Positions 8,704-17,049 of a stretch of DNA of 64,000 bases are shown here, piece after piece; position 1 is the first letter of the stretch; every line of letters begins with the position of its first letter. The DNA is from Hymenobacter sediminicola (lineage in GTDB: Bacteria > Bacteroidota > Bacteroidia > Cytophagales > Hymenobacteraceae). The notes under the pieces are model-generated. The model was not told the DNA's origin. It made no database searches and was given only the letters and a program-made list of their open reading frames with translations. A program made the position numbers and the translations under genes. Where the stretch lies: contig NZ_CP060202.1 in the NCBI RefSeq assembly GCF_014250515.1, forward strand, positions 3,593,001 to 3,657,000, read 5' to 3'.

Positions 8704-9687
8704 ATGCCTCTCATTACGGAATCCAGCTATCAGCCGCCCTTTTATATGTTCAACGGGCACCTGCAAACCATCGTGCCAAGCCTGTGGCGTGAGGTACCGG
8801 ATGTACGCTACCAACGGGAGCGGATAGAGACGGCCGACGGAGATTTTCTAGACCTCGACTGGTCGCGGCTAACAGACAGGACGGCTGACACGCTCTGCCT
8901 TGTGTCGCATGGGCTGGAAGGAGACGCGGGGCGGCCGTATGTGCGAGGCATGGTACGTGCGCTAAACAAAGCAGGGTTTGATGCGCTGGCTTGGAACTAC
9001 CGCAGCTGCAGCGGCGAAATGAACCGCCTGCTCCGCTCCTACCACCTCGGCGACACCGACGACCTGGATTTTGTGGTACGCCACGCCCTGAGCAAGCTAC
9101 GCTATAGCCGGGTGTTCCTGACAGGGTTTTCGGCTGGCGGCAACGTAACGCTGAAGTACCTGGGCGAGCAGCCCGAGCGAGTGCCGCGGGAAGTGGAGCG
9201 CGCCGCCGTTTTCTCCGTCCCGACCGACCTCAAAGCCAGTTCCTACCACATTGCCCGGTTCGAAAACCGAGTATATCTGAACCGTTTCCTGAAGACGTTG
9301 CGCGAAAAGATGCGCCAGAAGGCCGCCCTGCTCCCCGACCAAGTAGACCTCACCGACCTCGACCTACTCCAGGATTTCCCACAGTTCGACGACCGATTCA
9401 CGGCGCCTATGCACGGCTTTAAGTCGGCGGAGGAGTATTACGAACACGCCAGCTCTGGCCGCTACCTCAGCGGCATCCGCATCCCGACGCTGCTCGTCAA
9501 TGCTCAGAACGACCCGTTTCTGCCGCCCACCTGCTTCCCGCGCGACGCTGCATCGCACAGCGAGTTTGTGTTCCTGGAGACGCCCTCTGATGGCGGCCAC
9601 GTCGGTTTCGGCGAAGGCACGCCCGATGGTGAGTATTACTCGGAACGTCGCGCCGTAGAGTTTCTGACGGCGGAGGTGCCGGGGTAG
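8704..9687 (+). CDS. YheT-like alpha/beta hydrolase
   Basis: Serine hydrolase of the YheT/COG0429 family (esterase-like, substrate unknown). The family opening is clear in PPFYMFNGHLQTIVPSLWRE. The triad is readable: Ser143 in LTGFSAGGN, Asp270 in NAQNDPFLP and His299 in DGGHVGF. Length from the ATG at 8704 is 327 aa, normal; further in-frame ATGs at 8680 and 8587 add unrelated residues. No signal peptide, so probably cytosolic. It is transcribed divergently from rpsT and stands alone. Confidence 0.85.
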   Translation: MPLITESSYQPPFYMFNGHLQTIVPSLWREVPDVRYQRERIETADGDFLDLDWSRLTDRTADTLCLVSHGLEGDAGRPYVRGMVRALNKAGFDALAWNYRSCSGEMNRLLRSYHLGDTDDLDFVVRHALSKLRYSRVFLTGFSAGGNVTLKYLGEQPERVPREVERAAVFSVPTDLKASSYHIARFENRVYLNRFLKTLREKMRQKAALLPDQVDLTDLDLLQDFPQFDDRFTAPMHGFKSAEEYYEHASSGRYLSGIRIPTLLVNAQNDPFLPPTCFPRDAASHSEFVFLETPSDGGHVGFGEGTPDGEYYSERRAVEFLTAEVPG

Positions 9688-9834
9688 TAGTGGTAGGGAT
9701 ACTACTTGCTTAACGTGATGCACGTTATAACCCCAACCTCGGAATCGTGGTGGTTTTTAGCCCTGCCGGCCGCTGCGCCCGGCGTGGTACTTTACTGGGA
9801 TGCGCTTTAATTCAGGGAGCAAGCAAATCCTCGC

Positions 9835-9842
9835 TACGTTTG
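9835..9842 (+). promoter_or_regulatory. -7 element of the lipoprotein gene
   Basis: TACGTTTG fits TAnnTTTG and lies 23 bases ahead of the ATG at 9866. No convincing TTTG stands at -33. Confidence 0.5.
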
Positions 9843-9865
9843 CGGTACTTCACCGACCGTATGAC

Positions 9866-10645
9866 ATGAAACGCCTGTTGCTGCTTGCCCCGCTTTTCCT
9901 CTCCAACTGTGGAATCACGGATTCGCCGGAAGACCGGTTAGAAAGCCTCTACCGCCAGCGGATTCCGAACAGTAAGTCCGTCGTCTACGATTTCAACTAT
10001 GCGGGAGCCTATGCGACTTCCTCGAATTATGGCGGACTAACCTTCCTGGATTCCAGTACGGTCTTTACAAGGGATGAAATTGACAGGTTGCCCAGCTCGT
10101 ATTTTGTGGGCAAGCCTGTAGCTGGGCGGCTCCACATGCTAGTCTTGGACTATGGGCAAGGCCAGGAGTCCCCTAAGGACACGCTCTTAACGCCTGTTCG
10201 AGAATACACCAAGAAGTACAACGATGTGGAGGTTGCCGTGACGGAATACAAGTATACCTACGGCAGGGCCACGATGGACACCGGGTTGAAGCAGTACCGG
10301 TTCGAGGGCTTCCAAGAGAAGCCGGACAGTATGGTTTTTTACAACGTAACCAACAAGTACGGCGGCCCGACAGTCCCGGCCATGGCCTTTGTAAAAGGCA
10401 ACATTCAGGCAGTAGAGTTTACCGGGGACACCGTGGCGTACCTTGAAATCAACCGGGCCTTCATCGGGAGGGGCAGCATATACAAGTCGCCGAAGCCCTT
10501 TCAGCTGGTCCCCAATCAACCCATTGTGGGCATGACGACGTTCCGATTCTATCCACGAAAGACGGTTAAAGCAGTATCGCTGTCAGATGTCGGCATTTAT
10601 AAAAAGGTAAAATTGCCGCCAGTGAAAGGGCATTTACGTGACTAA
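9866..10645 (+). CDS. Hypothetical lipoprotein
   Basis: A 259-aa protein with a short hydrophobic N-terminus ending in a lipobox-like LFLSNC (MKRLLLLAPLFLSNCGIT), so likely a membrane-anchored lipoprotein; Asn before Cys is unusual. The rest is hydrophilic, with Tyr-rich stretches (VYDFNYAGAYATSSNYGG) and predicted beta character. I do not recognise the family. The start at 9866 is chosen because it gives the signal sequence and follows a -7 element. Confidence 0.6.
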   Translation: MKRLLLLAPLFLSNCGITDSPEDRLESLYRQRIPNSKSVVYDFNYAGAYATSSNYGGLTFLDSSTVFTRDEIDRLPSSYFVGKPVAGRLHMLVLDYGQGQESPKDTLLTPVREYTKKYNDVEVAVTEYKYTYGRATMDTGLKQYRFEGFQEKPDSMVFYNVTNKYGGPTVPAMAFVKGNIQAVEFTGDTVAYLEINRAFIGRGSIYKSPKPFQLVPNQPIVGMTTFRFYPRKTVKAVSLSDVGIYKKVKLPPVKGHLRD

Positions 10646-10983
10646 ATCAATGGTGATTTAAGCAAAGCACAGCCTTTACCGGCTCGTTCCACCGCCGCGG
10701 CTATGCTGCCCGGCCTGGTGGATGTTTTGTTGGGCCACTAGGCGCGGCGCTTCCTGTTTCAACTGCGGGTTGAGTTCCTTGACCAGCCCGTAGAAGCGTT
10801 TCACCTCCTGGTACTGAGCCTAGCTGCCTTTTCCTCCCGCTGCAGCCCAATAGGGCGAGGTTAGCCGTAAAGCTGCATATCGCGCATCTTCCCTGCTCGC
10901 CTAGTAGCCTCACGATTAACTGTATGGCGTTTGCCCAGCACTCATTTGAAAAACAGTATCGCAGCCAATTTATCTACTAGCCC
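10646..10983. other. 338-base gap with decayed coding remnants
   Basis: No intact gene. The minus strand carries a 46-codon open stretch ending at 10676 (listed separately) and stop-interrupted codons before it. The rest shows neither a hairpin nor a promoter that I can defend. Confidence 0.5.
10676..10813 (-). pseudogene. C-terminal remnant of an unidentified protein
   Basis: Read on the minus strand the frame gives YQEVKRFYGLVKELNPQLKQ, then EAPRLVAQQNIHQAGQ, and ends at a TAA. It has the charge pattern of a real helical protein but no start codon. The preceding frame is broken by stops, although fragments such as LGLQREEKAARLS are visible. The parent family is unknown. Confidence 0.35.
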
Positions 10984-11616
10984 TTAGACCAGCCCTTTTG
11001 AGTTAGTAGGCACAAACACCACCTTCTTCGTCTCAAAGAACTCCTCGGTGTAGAAGTCACTAAGGTTATACACTGTGGCTCTGAGACCGGATTCTTCGAT
11101 TTCCTCGGTCAGGTCGCCGCCTTTGAGGTAATAGAGGCCACTGGTAGCGTCGCCGTTGGGCTTGTAGCGGTGCGCAATCCAAGTGTGGAAGGTGGCAAGA
11201 CGGGCCACGGCACGGCTCACCACATAGTCGTACTTGGTGCGCAGCTGCTCGGCCCGGATCTGCTCGGCCGTCACGTTGGTCAGGTTCAGGTCGTGGGCCA
11301 TTTCCTGCACCGCGTGTATCTTCTTGCCGATGCTGTCGACGAGGTGAAATTTCACTTCCGGAAACAGAATAGCCAGCGGCAGGCCCGGTAGGCCACCACC
11401 CGTACCCACATCCAGCACCGAGCTGCCGGCTGGAAACTCAATTACCTTGGCTATGCCCAGCGAGTGCAGAAAGTGGCGCTCCGCGAGGTTGTCCACGTCG
11501 GTGCGGGCCACGAGGTTGAGCTTCTCGTTCCAGCCGCGAAACTCGGTATCGAGCCGCTCAAAAAGCTGGCGCTGGTGGTCGGTGAGGTGCGGGAAGTAGT
11601 GGTTGAGGATGTGCAT
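10984..11616 (-). CDS. rsmG: 16S rRNA (guanine-527-N7) methyltransferase
   Basis: SAM-dependent methyltransferase (GidB) acting on the 530 loop of 16S rRNA. The SAM motif is VLDVGTGGGLPGLPLAIL, and the following acidic strand is KFHLVDSIGKK. The start ATG at 11616 (MHILNHYFPHLTDHQRQLF) gives 210 aa, the usual size; longer in-frame starts run into the promoter and repeat. A -7 element ends only 7 bases before the ATG, so the mRNA has almost no leader. Confidence 0.93.
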   Translation of the reverse strand: MHILNHYFPHLTDHQRQLFERLDTEFRGWNEKLNLVARTDVDNLAERHFLHSLGIAKVIEFPAGSSVLDVGTGGGLPGLPLAILFPEVKFHLVDSIGKKIHAVQEMAHDLNLTNVTAEQIRAEQLRTKYDYVVSRAVARLATFHTWIAHRYKPNGDATSGLYYLKGGDLTEEIEESGLRATVYNLSDFYTEEFFETKKVVFVPTNSKGLV

Positions 11617-11623
11617 GGTGCGG

Positions 11624-11631
11624 CAAAGGTA
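11624..11631 (-). promoter_or_regulatory. -7 element of rsmG, almost on the start codon
   Basis: TACCTTTG on the minus strand ends 7 bases before the ATG. No TTTG stands 19 bases upstream, where an extragenic palindrome begins. Confidence 0.5.
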
Positions 11632-11638
11632 AAAACGT

Positions 11639-11737
11639 CTGTCATCCTGAGCAGCGCGAAGGAGCTTATCCCGCCAGAACAAGTCGTACGCTAGTCATTT
11701 AGGCATGGCAAGGTCCTTCGCAAGCTCAAGATGACAG
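11639..11737. repeat. Extragenic palindrome, family 1 (TCATCCTGAGC type)
   Basis: Outer arms CTGTCATCCTGAGC (from 11639) and GCTCAAGATGACAG (to 11737) pair with one mismatch, as do GCGAAGGA and TCCTTCGC inside. It has the same ends as the elements at 14831, 25221 and 50606 and fills the space between the sigma-factor terminator and rsmG. Confidence 0.8.
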
Positions 11738-11755
11738 ATAAGAAATAATTGGCAT

Positions 11756-11786
11756 AAAAAAGCCCCGACCTGCGCCGGGGCTTTTC
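11756..11786 (-). terminator. Terminator after the sigma factor
   Basis: A5-GCCCCG, a 7-base loop region, CGGGGC-T4. It ends 3 bases from the sigma-factor stop, and on the minus strand the A-run becomes the T-tract. Confidence 0.88.
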
Positions 11787-11788
11787 AC

Positions 11789-12406
11789 TTATATGATTTC
11801 CTTTTTGTTCTTCACCATGTCATAGAGCAGCTCACGGGCACGGTGCAGTTGGGCTTTCACGGTGCCGAGCGGGGCTTTCAGCTCCTGCGCAATTTCCTCG
11901 TAGCTCAGCTCATCGAAGTAGCGCAGCGTCACGAGGCGCTGGTACTTATCGGGCAGCCGCGACACCACGTGCTGCATGATTTCGATTTTCTGGTTTTTGA
12001 TGGTCGTCTCCTGCGGGTTCAGGTTCTGGTCGCGGAAGTCGATGGTAATTTCGTCGCCGTTGTCGATTTTGATGGCCGAATCAATCGACATCGTTTTGAT
12101 TTTATTCTTGCGAATAAAGTCGATGCAGTTGTTGGTGGCAATGCGGAACAGCCAGGTACTGAAGGCAAATTCCGGGTTGAACTTGTGCAGGTTGCGGAAA
12201 GCTTTAGCAAATGCTTCGATAGTGAGGTCCTCGGCATCGTCGGGGTTGCGCACCATTTTCAGCACTACATGGTACACCGGCTTTTTATAGATCTGCATTA
12301 GCTCGGCGTAGGCCTTCTCATCACTATTCTCCACGGCGGCACGAATCAGCTTGAAGTCGTGCTTGGCTTTGGCAGAGAATTGTTTTTCCTGATTGTTTAC
12401 TTCCAT
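11789..12406 (-). CDS. RNA polymerase sigma-70 family (ECF-type) sigma factor
   Basis: A 205-aa sigma factor. Region 2 is visible (VRNPDDAEDLTIEAFAKAF, then FSTWLFRIATNNCIDFIRK), and region 4 carries a helix-turn-helix (LSYEEIAQELKAPLGTVKAQ). A long acidic insert (KIDNGDEITIDFRDQN) separates them. The start MEVNNQEKQFSAKAKHD at 12406 is chosen by similarity; it overlaps the end of the upstream glycosyltransferase gene by 10 bases, so translation is likely coupled. No anti-sigma factor gene is next to it. Target genes cannot be read from the sequence. Confidence 0.88.
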   Translation of the reverse strand: MEVNNQEKQFSAKAKHDFKLIRAAVENSDEKAYAELMQIYKKPVYHVVLKMVRNPDDAEDLTIEAFAKAFRNLHKFNPEFAFSTWLFRIATNNCIDFIRKNKIKTMSIDSAIKIDNGDEITIDFRDQNLNPQETTIKNQKIEIMQHVVSRLPDKYQRLVTLRYFDELSYEEIAQELKAPLGTVKAQLHRARELLYDMVKNKKEII

Positions 12407-13521
12407 CGGAGGTTGCGGTAGAGGAACAGCGACATTCCCAGAGCGAGATAATAAAAAAAGTAGACAACATCCAGCATAGGCAGCAACGCCACCGGCAACG
12501 GGTCGTCGAGGCGTCGGCTGAGACGCTGATAGGTGAAGCAAACTATTGCGGTACGCACCACCCACAGCCCGGCCAAAGGTATCCAATCGGGCCGGGAAAA
12601 CAGCAACGGGATGCTGACCCCATAGAAAAGCAGATTGCTCCCTATAAAGTTTCCCAGACGCAGCCTGTCAGAAAACCGGTAGCTCCGGCCTGCCGACAAA
12701 TGCCGCCGCTTTTGCCGCCACCAGGCCTTCCAGGTATGGGAGGGCTCGGAGAGCGTATGAGCATCCGGCTCGGCCACCACAGCCACCCGCGCACCACGCG
12801 CCACGGCGTCCTGCACCAGCAGGTCGTCGTCGCCGGAAAGACTGCGGATATGGGAAGCAAACCCCTTGGTGGAGGTGAATACCTGCCGGGTATAGGCCAG
12901 GTTACGGCCTACGCCCATGTAGGGCTTTCCCCGCCACGCGAAAGACAGATACTGTCCGCCGGTAAGCAGGGTTTCAAACCGGATTAATTTATTTAAAAAA
13001 CCTTCTTCCGGGGCATACGCTGAGTAGCCCAGCACCATGTCGGCGGGCTGCCGGAAGCCGTGCTGCATCCGGCTGATCCAGTGGCTGGTAGCCGGGATAC
13101 AGTCGGCGTCGGTGAAGAGCAGTTGTGGATAGCGGGCCGTTTTGATGCCGAGCGTGAGGGCATATTTCTTGGGCGCCAGGCCAGCTGGTGTGCGGTCTAC
13201 CGTCACGAGACGCACGTTGGGATAGTATTGCGCAAGCTGCTGCACATACAGGAATGTGTCGTCGTCGGAACGGTCGTCGATGAGCACGATTTCGAAGCCG
13301 GCGGGATATTCCTGGGTCAGCAACAGGGGCAATAGGCGGCGCAGATTTTCCAGCTCGTTGTGGGCGCACACCAGCACCGATACCGGCTGGGCAGCGGCCT
13401 CACCGGGCTCCGGCTCGGGCGGGCGGCTGGCGAAGGGCAAGAAGTAGTAGGCGGCGTAATACAGCTGCACCAGCACGCAAGCCAGCAGCAGCCAGATGGC
13501 CGGAGAAAAATCGAACGACAA
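12397..13521 (-). CDS. Membrane glycosyltransferase, family 2
   Basis: A 374-aa processive-type GT2 enzyme. There is one N-terminal membrane segment. The GT-A domain has SVLVCAHNELENL, IVLIDDRSDDDTF, the metal-binding DAD in LLFTDADCIP, the acceptor-side GDDDLLVQD and a basic WWRQKRRHLSAGRS. Two or three membrane helices follow near the C-terminus. It probably adds sugars to a lipid or polysaccharide at the inner membrane; the substrate is unknown. It starts an operon with the sigma factor, whose start codon lies inside its last codons. Confidence 0.85.
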   Translation of the reverse strand: MSFDFSPAIWLLLACVLVQLYYAAYYFLPFASRPPEPEPGEAAAQPVSVLVCAHNELENLRRLLPLLLTQEYPAGFEIVLIDDRSDDDTFLYVQQLAQYYPNVRLVTVDRTPAGLAPKKYALTLGIKTARYPQLLFTDADCIPATSHWISRMQHGFRQPADMVLGYSAYAPEEGFLNKLIRFETLLTGGQYLSFAWRGKPYMGVGRNLAYTRQVFTSTKGFASHIRSLSGDDDLLVQDAVARGARVAVVAEPDAHTLSEPSHTWKAWWRQKRRHLSAGRSYRFSDRLRLGNFIGSNLLFYGVSIPLLFSRPDWIPLAGLWVVRTAIVCFTYQRLSRRLDDPLPVALLPMLDVVYFFYYLALGMSLFLYRNLRWK

Positions 13522-13543
13522 AGCGGGGAAGTGAATTGGTTTG

Positions 13544-13551
13544 CAAAAGTA
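13544..13551 (-). promoter_or_regulatory. -7 element of the glycosyltransferase-sigma operon
   Basis: TACTTTTG on the minus strand, 22 bases before the ATG at 13521. No -33 match at 19 bases. Confidence 0.5.
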
Positions 13552-13571
13552 GGCATTCGGGGTGGGCGGAG

Positions 13572-13579
13572 TACCTTTG
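13572..13579 (+). promoter_or_regulatory. -7 element of tgt
   Basis: TACCTTTG on the plus strand, 106 bases ahead of tgt and divergent from the element at 13544-13551. This predicts a leader of about 100 bases for tgt. Confidence 0.5.
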
Positions 13580-13685
13580 CAGCTGACTTAGTTGGCGGTT
13601 GCAGCTGGCCGGTTTGTAGGTCGTTGTTCTACCAACGGCCTCAACCACGCCCCCACTGCCCGCCCCCGACAACTCACTTCCCCGC

Positions 13686-14816
13686 ATGACCTTTGACCTC
13701 GTAGCCAACGACCCGCACACCGAAGCCCGCGCCGGCGTGGTGCACACGGCCCATGGCGCCATAGAAACCCCCATTTTCATGCCCGTCGGGACGGCTGGCA
13801 CGGTAAAAGCTGTGCAGCAGCGCGACCTGAAAAATGACGTGCAGGCTCAGATTATTCTCGGCAACACCTATCACCTCTATCTGCGCCCCGGCCTCGATGT
13901 GCTGCGCCAGGCCGGTGGCCTGCACAAATTTAACGGCTGGGACCGGCCCATTCTCACCGATTCGGGAGGCTACCAGGTGTACTCGCTGAGTGGCACGCGC
14001 AAAATCAAGGAGGAAGGCGTGAAGTTCCGCTCCCACATTGATGGCAGCCAGCATTTGTTTTCGCCGGAAGGCGTGATGGACATTCAGCGCACCATCGGGG
14101 CCGACATCATTATGGCCTTCGACGAGTGCACGCCTTGGCCCTGCGAGTACGACTACGCCGCCCGTTCCTTGGATATGACGCACCGCTGGCTGAAGCGCTG
14201 CATTCAGCGTTTCGACAGCACCGAGGGCCACTACGGCTACCAGCAGACACTCTTCCCGATTGTGCAGGGCTCTACGTTCAAGGATCTGCGCGTGAAGTCG
14301 GCGGAGTTTATTGCCGAGCAAGGCCGTGAGGGCAACGCTATTGGTGGTCTGAGCGTGGGCGAGCCGGCCGATATGATGTACGAAATGACCGAACTGGTCT
14401 GTGACATTCTGCCCAAAGACAAGCCGCGCTACCTGATGGGCGTGGGCACGCCGGCCAATATCCTGGAAAACATTGCGTTGGGCGTGGACATGTTCGACTG
14501 CGTGATGCCGACCCGCAACGCCCGCAACGGCATGTTGTTTACGACGCAGGGCATCATGAACGTGACCAACAGGAAGTGGGAAACCGACTTCGAGCCGATA
14601 GATGCTGAACTGGGTGGCTACGTTAGCACGTTCTATTCGCGCAGCTATGTGCGCCACCTGTTCCAGAGCAAGGAAATGCTGGGGCCGCAGATTGCCTCCG
14701 TTCACAACCTCACCTTCTATCTGTGGCTCGTGAAGCAGGCCCGCCAGCAGATTTTGGCCGGCACTTTCCGCGAGTGGAAGGAGAAGATGGTGAAGCAGGT
14801 AATGACGCGGCTGTAA
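13686..14816 (+). CDS. tgt: tRNA-guanine (queuine) transglycosylase
   Basis: Exchanges the wobble guanine of GUN-anticodon tRNAs for preQ1 in queuosine synthesis. The protein is 376 aa. Blocks seen: ILGNTYHLYLRPG, the catalytic Asp in ILTDSGGYQVYSLS, AIGGLSVGEPADMMYEM and the nucleophile Asp in DMFDCVMPTRNARNG. The C-terminal CxCxxC zinc cysteines of the Zymomonas-type enzyme are missing: the region reads DFEPIDAELGGYVSTFYSRS before YVRHLF. From memory this is normal for Bacteroidota Tgt. lptG follows 84 bases downstream, a frequent pairing in the phylum. Confidence 0.95.
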   Translation: MTFDLVANDPHTEARAGVVHTAHGAIETPIFMPVGTAGTVKAVQQRDLKNDVQAQIILGNTYHLYLRPGLDVLRQAGGLHKFNGWDRPILTDSGGYQVYSLSGTRKIKEEGVKFRSHIDGSQHLFSPEGVMDIQRTIGADIIMAFDECTPWPCEYDYAARSLDMTHRWLKRCIQRFDSTEGHYGYQQTLFPIVQGSTFKDLRVKSAEFIAEQGREGNAIGGLSVGEPADMMYEMTELVCDILPKDKPRYLMGVGTPANILENIALGVDMFDCVMPTRNARNGMLFTTQGIMNVTNRKWETDFEPIDAELGGYVSTFYSRSYVRHLFQSKEMLGPQIASVHNLTFYLWLVKQARQQILAGTFREWKEKMVKQVMTRL

Positions 14817-14830
14817 CGTATACTGGGCCA

Positions 14831-14883
14831 TCATGCTGAGCGGTGTCGGAGCCTCTCTGCCGCTTCTACTCCGCTCAGCATGA
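14831..14883. repeat. Extragenic palindrome, family 1, short copy
   Basis: Arms TCATGCTGAGCGG (14831-14843) and CCGCTCAGCATGA (14871-14883) are a perfect 13-bp inverted repeat between tgt and lptG. Same head sequence as the copy at 50606. Confidence 0.75.
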
Positions 14884-14900
14884 CGTTCTAACACACCACA

Positions 14901-15977
14901 ATGCGAATTCTCGATAAGTACATTCTTCAGAAATTCCTCACGGCCTTCTTCTTCACGGTGGTGGTGCTGGTGATGGTAATTTGCGTGATTGACTTCACGG
15001 AGAAGAACGACGACTTTATCCAGCACAACCTGGGGGCGTGGCAGATTATCACGGAGTATTACGTGAACCTGTTTCCGTATTACGCCAATCTGCTCTCCCC
15101 TATCACCGTGTTTATTGCGGTGGTGTTCGTGACGGCGCAGCTGGCCGCACGCACCGAAATTGTGGCTATTCTGGCTTCGGGTGTGAGTTTTAAGCGGCTG
15201 CTGGTGCCGTATATGATGGGCAGTTTGGTACTGGGCATCATCACAATGGCTCTCACCGGCTGGATCATTCCGTACGCCAACAAGACGCGGGTGGAGTTTG
15301 AGCGGAAGTACATCAAAAACCCCTACCGCTTCAGTGGCCGCAACGTGCACATCAAGGTCGGGCCGAAGAGCTACGCCTTCATGGAGAGCTACGACAATGT
15401 GAACAACGTGGGCTACAAGTTTGCGCTGGAAACCATTGAGGGCACCCTACTCAAGCGCCGCCTGACGGCCGAAGCCATTACCTGGGACTCCACAAAGCGC
15501 GCCTGGCGCCTGACACCACAGCTGGTGCGCACCATCCAGGGGCAGAAGGAAACGTTGCTTTCGTTGCCCGCCCGCGACACCACGCTCAACCTCTATCCCA
15601 AGGATTTTGCCAGCACCTACCGCCTCAGCGAAACGCTGACGCTGCCTGAGTTGAACAAGTTCATCCAGCAAAAGATAGACCGGGGCGCGGCCGACACTCA
15701 GATCTATCTGAGCGAGAAATATGAGCGATACGCCTACCCGTACGCTATTTTCATCCTTACTATCATCGGAGTAATTATGAGTGCGCGCAAGAGCCGGGCG
15801 GGCGTAGGCGGGCAAATTGCGCTGGGGTTTGTGCTGGCCTTTGTGTTTATCATCTTCGTGATTCTGAGCCGCAACTTCGCGCAGGTCGGCTCCCTTTCTC
15901 CGCTGCTGGCCGCCTGGATTCCCAGCATCGTTTTCACTGGTATTGGGCTGATGCTGTACCGGGTGGTGCCACGGTAG
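14901..15977 (+). CDS. LptF/LptG family permease (YjgP/YjgQ)
   Basis: Inner-membrane subunit of the ABC exporter that passes lipopolysaccharide to the outer membrane. The 358-aa protein opens with MRILDKYILQKFLTAFFFTV, the family signature. It has three N-terminal membrane helices, a periplasmic beta domain (about residues 130-265) and three C-terminal helices (YAIFILTIIGVIMSARKSR is the start of that half). Bacteroidota often carry LptF/G-type genes scattered away from lptB. It is likely co-transcribed with tgt. Confidence 0.88.
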   Translation: MRILDKYILQKFLTAFFFTVVVLVMVICVIDFTEKNDDFIQHNLGAWQIITEYYVNLFPYYANLLSPITVFIAVVFVTAQLAARTEIVAILASGVSFKRLLVPYMMGSLVLGIITMALTGWIIPYANKTRVEFERKYIKNPYRFSGRNVHIKVGPKSYAFMESYDNVNNVGYKFALETIEGTLLKRRLTAEAITWDSTKRAWRLTPQLVRTIQGQKETLLSLPARDTTLNLYPKDFASTYRLSETLTLPELNKFIQQKIDRGAADTQIYLSEKYERYAYPYAIFILTIIGVIMSARKSRAGVGGQIALGFVLAFVFIIFVILSRNFAQVGSLSPLLAAWIPSIVFTGIGLMLYRVVPR

Positions 15978-16067
15978 CTTCGTTGAGTGAACAGGTGAAT
16001 AAGAGGATGGCTGTGCCACCTTACGCACTTATTTGCTCCTTCCCCCTTTCAATTATTCACTCATTCA

Positions 16068-17042
16068 ATGCTCAAAGACTACCTGCGCCTGCATTTCATC
16101 GTCCTGCTCTGGGGCTTCACGGCCATTCTGGGCAAGCTGATTTCGGTGCCGCCGGTAGAGTTGGTGTTCTGGCGGACGCTGCTGGCGGCAGCCGGATTAC
16201 TGGGGCTGCTGGCCCTGCGTCGGCAGCCGTGGCGGATGCCGGCCGGCGAGGCGCTACGTCTGCTGGGCGTGGGTGCGCTGGTAGCCGCCCACTGGATTAC
16301 ATTTTTTCTGGCGGCTCGCCTTTCCTCAGTGAGTGTATGCCTGGCCGGTATGGCCACGCTCGCCCTCTGGACGTCGCTGCTGGAGCCGCTGCTGCTGTGG
16401 CGGCGGGTGCGTTTCTACGAGGTGGGCTTGGGCTTGCTGACGATGGTCGGCCTCTACATTGTGGCGCAGGCCGTGTACGGCCACCCGGCCCCGGCTGCTA
16501 AAGGTGCAGTTTCGGAGCAGGGCCAGTTGCTGGGGCTGGGCGTAGCGGTTATTTCGGCGGGCCTGTCGGCGCTGTTCAGCGTGCTGAACTCCACGCTGGT
16601 GAAGCGCTACACGCCCATGCGCCTCACACTGTATGAAATGGCTGGCGCCTGCCTGAGCATTGCGCTATTTATGCCTCTCTACAGCCGTTATTTCACCGAA
16701 GGCCGTGGCCTGCAGTTGGTCCTCGGTGGCTACGACTGGCTGTGGATGTTTCTACTGGCCGGCGCCTGCACGGTGTACGCCTTTTCTTCCTCCGTCGAGC
16801 TGATGAAGCGGATTTCGGCCTTTGTCGTGAACCTAACCATCAACCTGGAGCCGGTGTATGGCATCTTGCTGGCCGTGGGCATGTACACGCTCCGGGTGCC
16901 TGGTTTCGGGCAGGAACGGCTTTCCACGGGCTTCTACATTGGTACGCTGGTCATTCTGCTCAGTGTACTCATCCATCCGGTGCTGGACCAATGGAACAAG
17001 CGCCGCCAGCGCAAAGCAGAAGCGGCAGAAGCCGTAGTGTAG
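16068..17042 (+). CDS. EamA/DMT family transporter
   Basis: A 324-aa inner-membrane protein with about ten predicted helices in two EamA repeats (LIVLLWGFTAILGKL type start; second repeat from about residue 160). Typical drug/metabolite exporters; substrate unknown. It begins MLKDYLRLHFIVLLWGFTAI. It ends 7 bases from the convergent ispE stop with no terminator between them. Confidence 0.85.
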   Translation: MLKDYLRLHFIVLLWGFTAILGKLISVPPVELVFWRTLLAAAGLLGLLALRRQPWRMPAGEALRLLGVGALVAAHWITFFLAARLSSVSVCLAGMATLALWTSLLEPLLLWRRVRFYEVGLGLLTMVGLYIVAQAVYGHPAPAAKGAVSEQGQLLGLGVAVISAGLSALFSVLNSTLVKRYTPMRLTLYEMAGACLSIALFMPLYSRYFTEGRGLQLVLGGYDWLWMFLLAGACTVYAFSSSVELMKRISAFVVNLTINLEPVYGILLAVGMYTLRVPGFGQERLSTGFYIGTLVILLSVLIHPVLDQWNKRRQRKAEAAEAVV

Positions 17043-17049
17043 CGTCAAG

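Noticed and set aside
13674..15350. Long antisense open frame opposite tgt and lptG (558 codons)
   Set aside because: It is a by-product of high GC codon use; the plus-strand genes have unmistakable motifs and the antisense translation is His/Arg/Ala-rich without any family pattern.
17043..17049. Terminator between the EamA transporter and ispE
   Set aside because: Only 7 bases separate the convergent stops; each transcript probably runs into the other gene.
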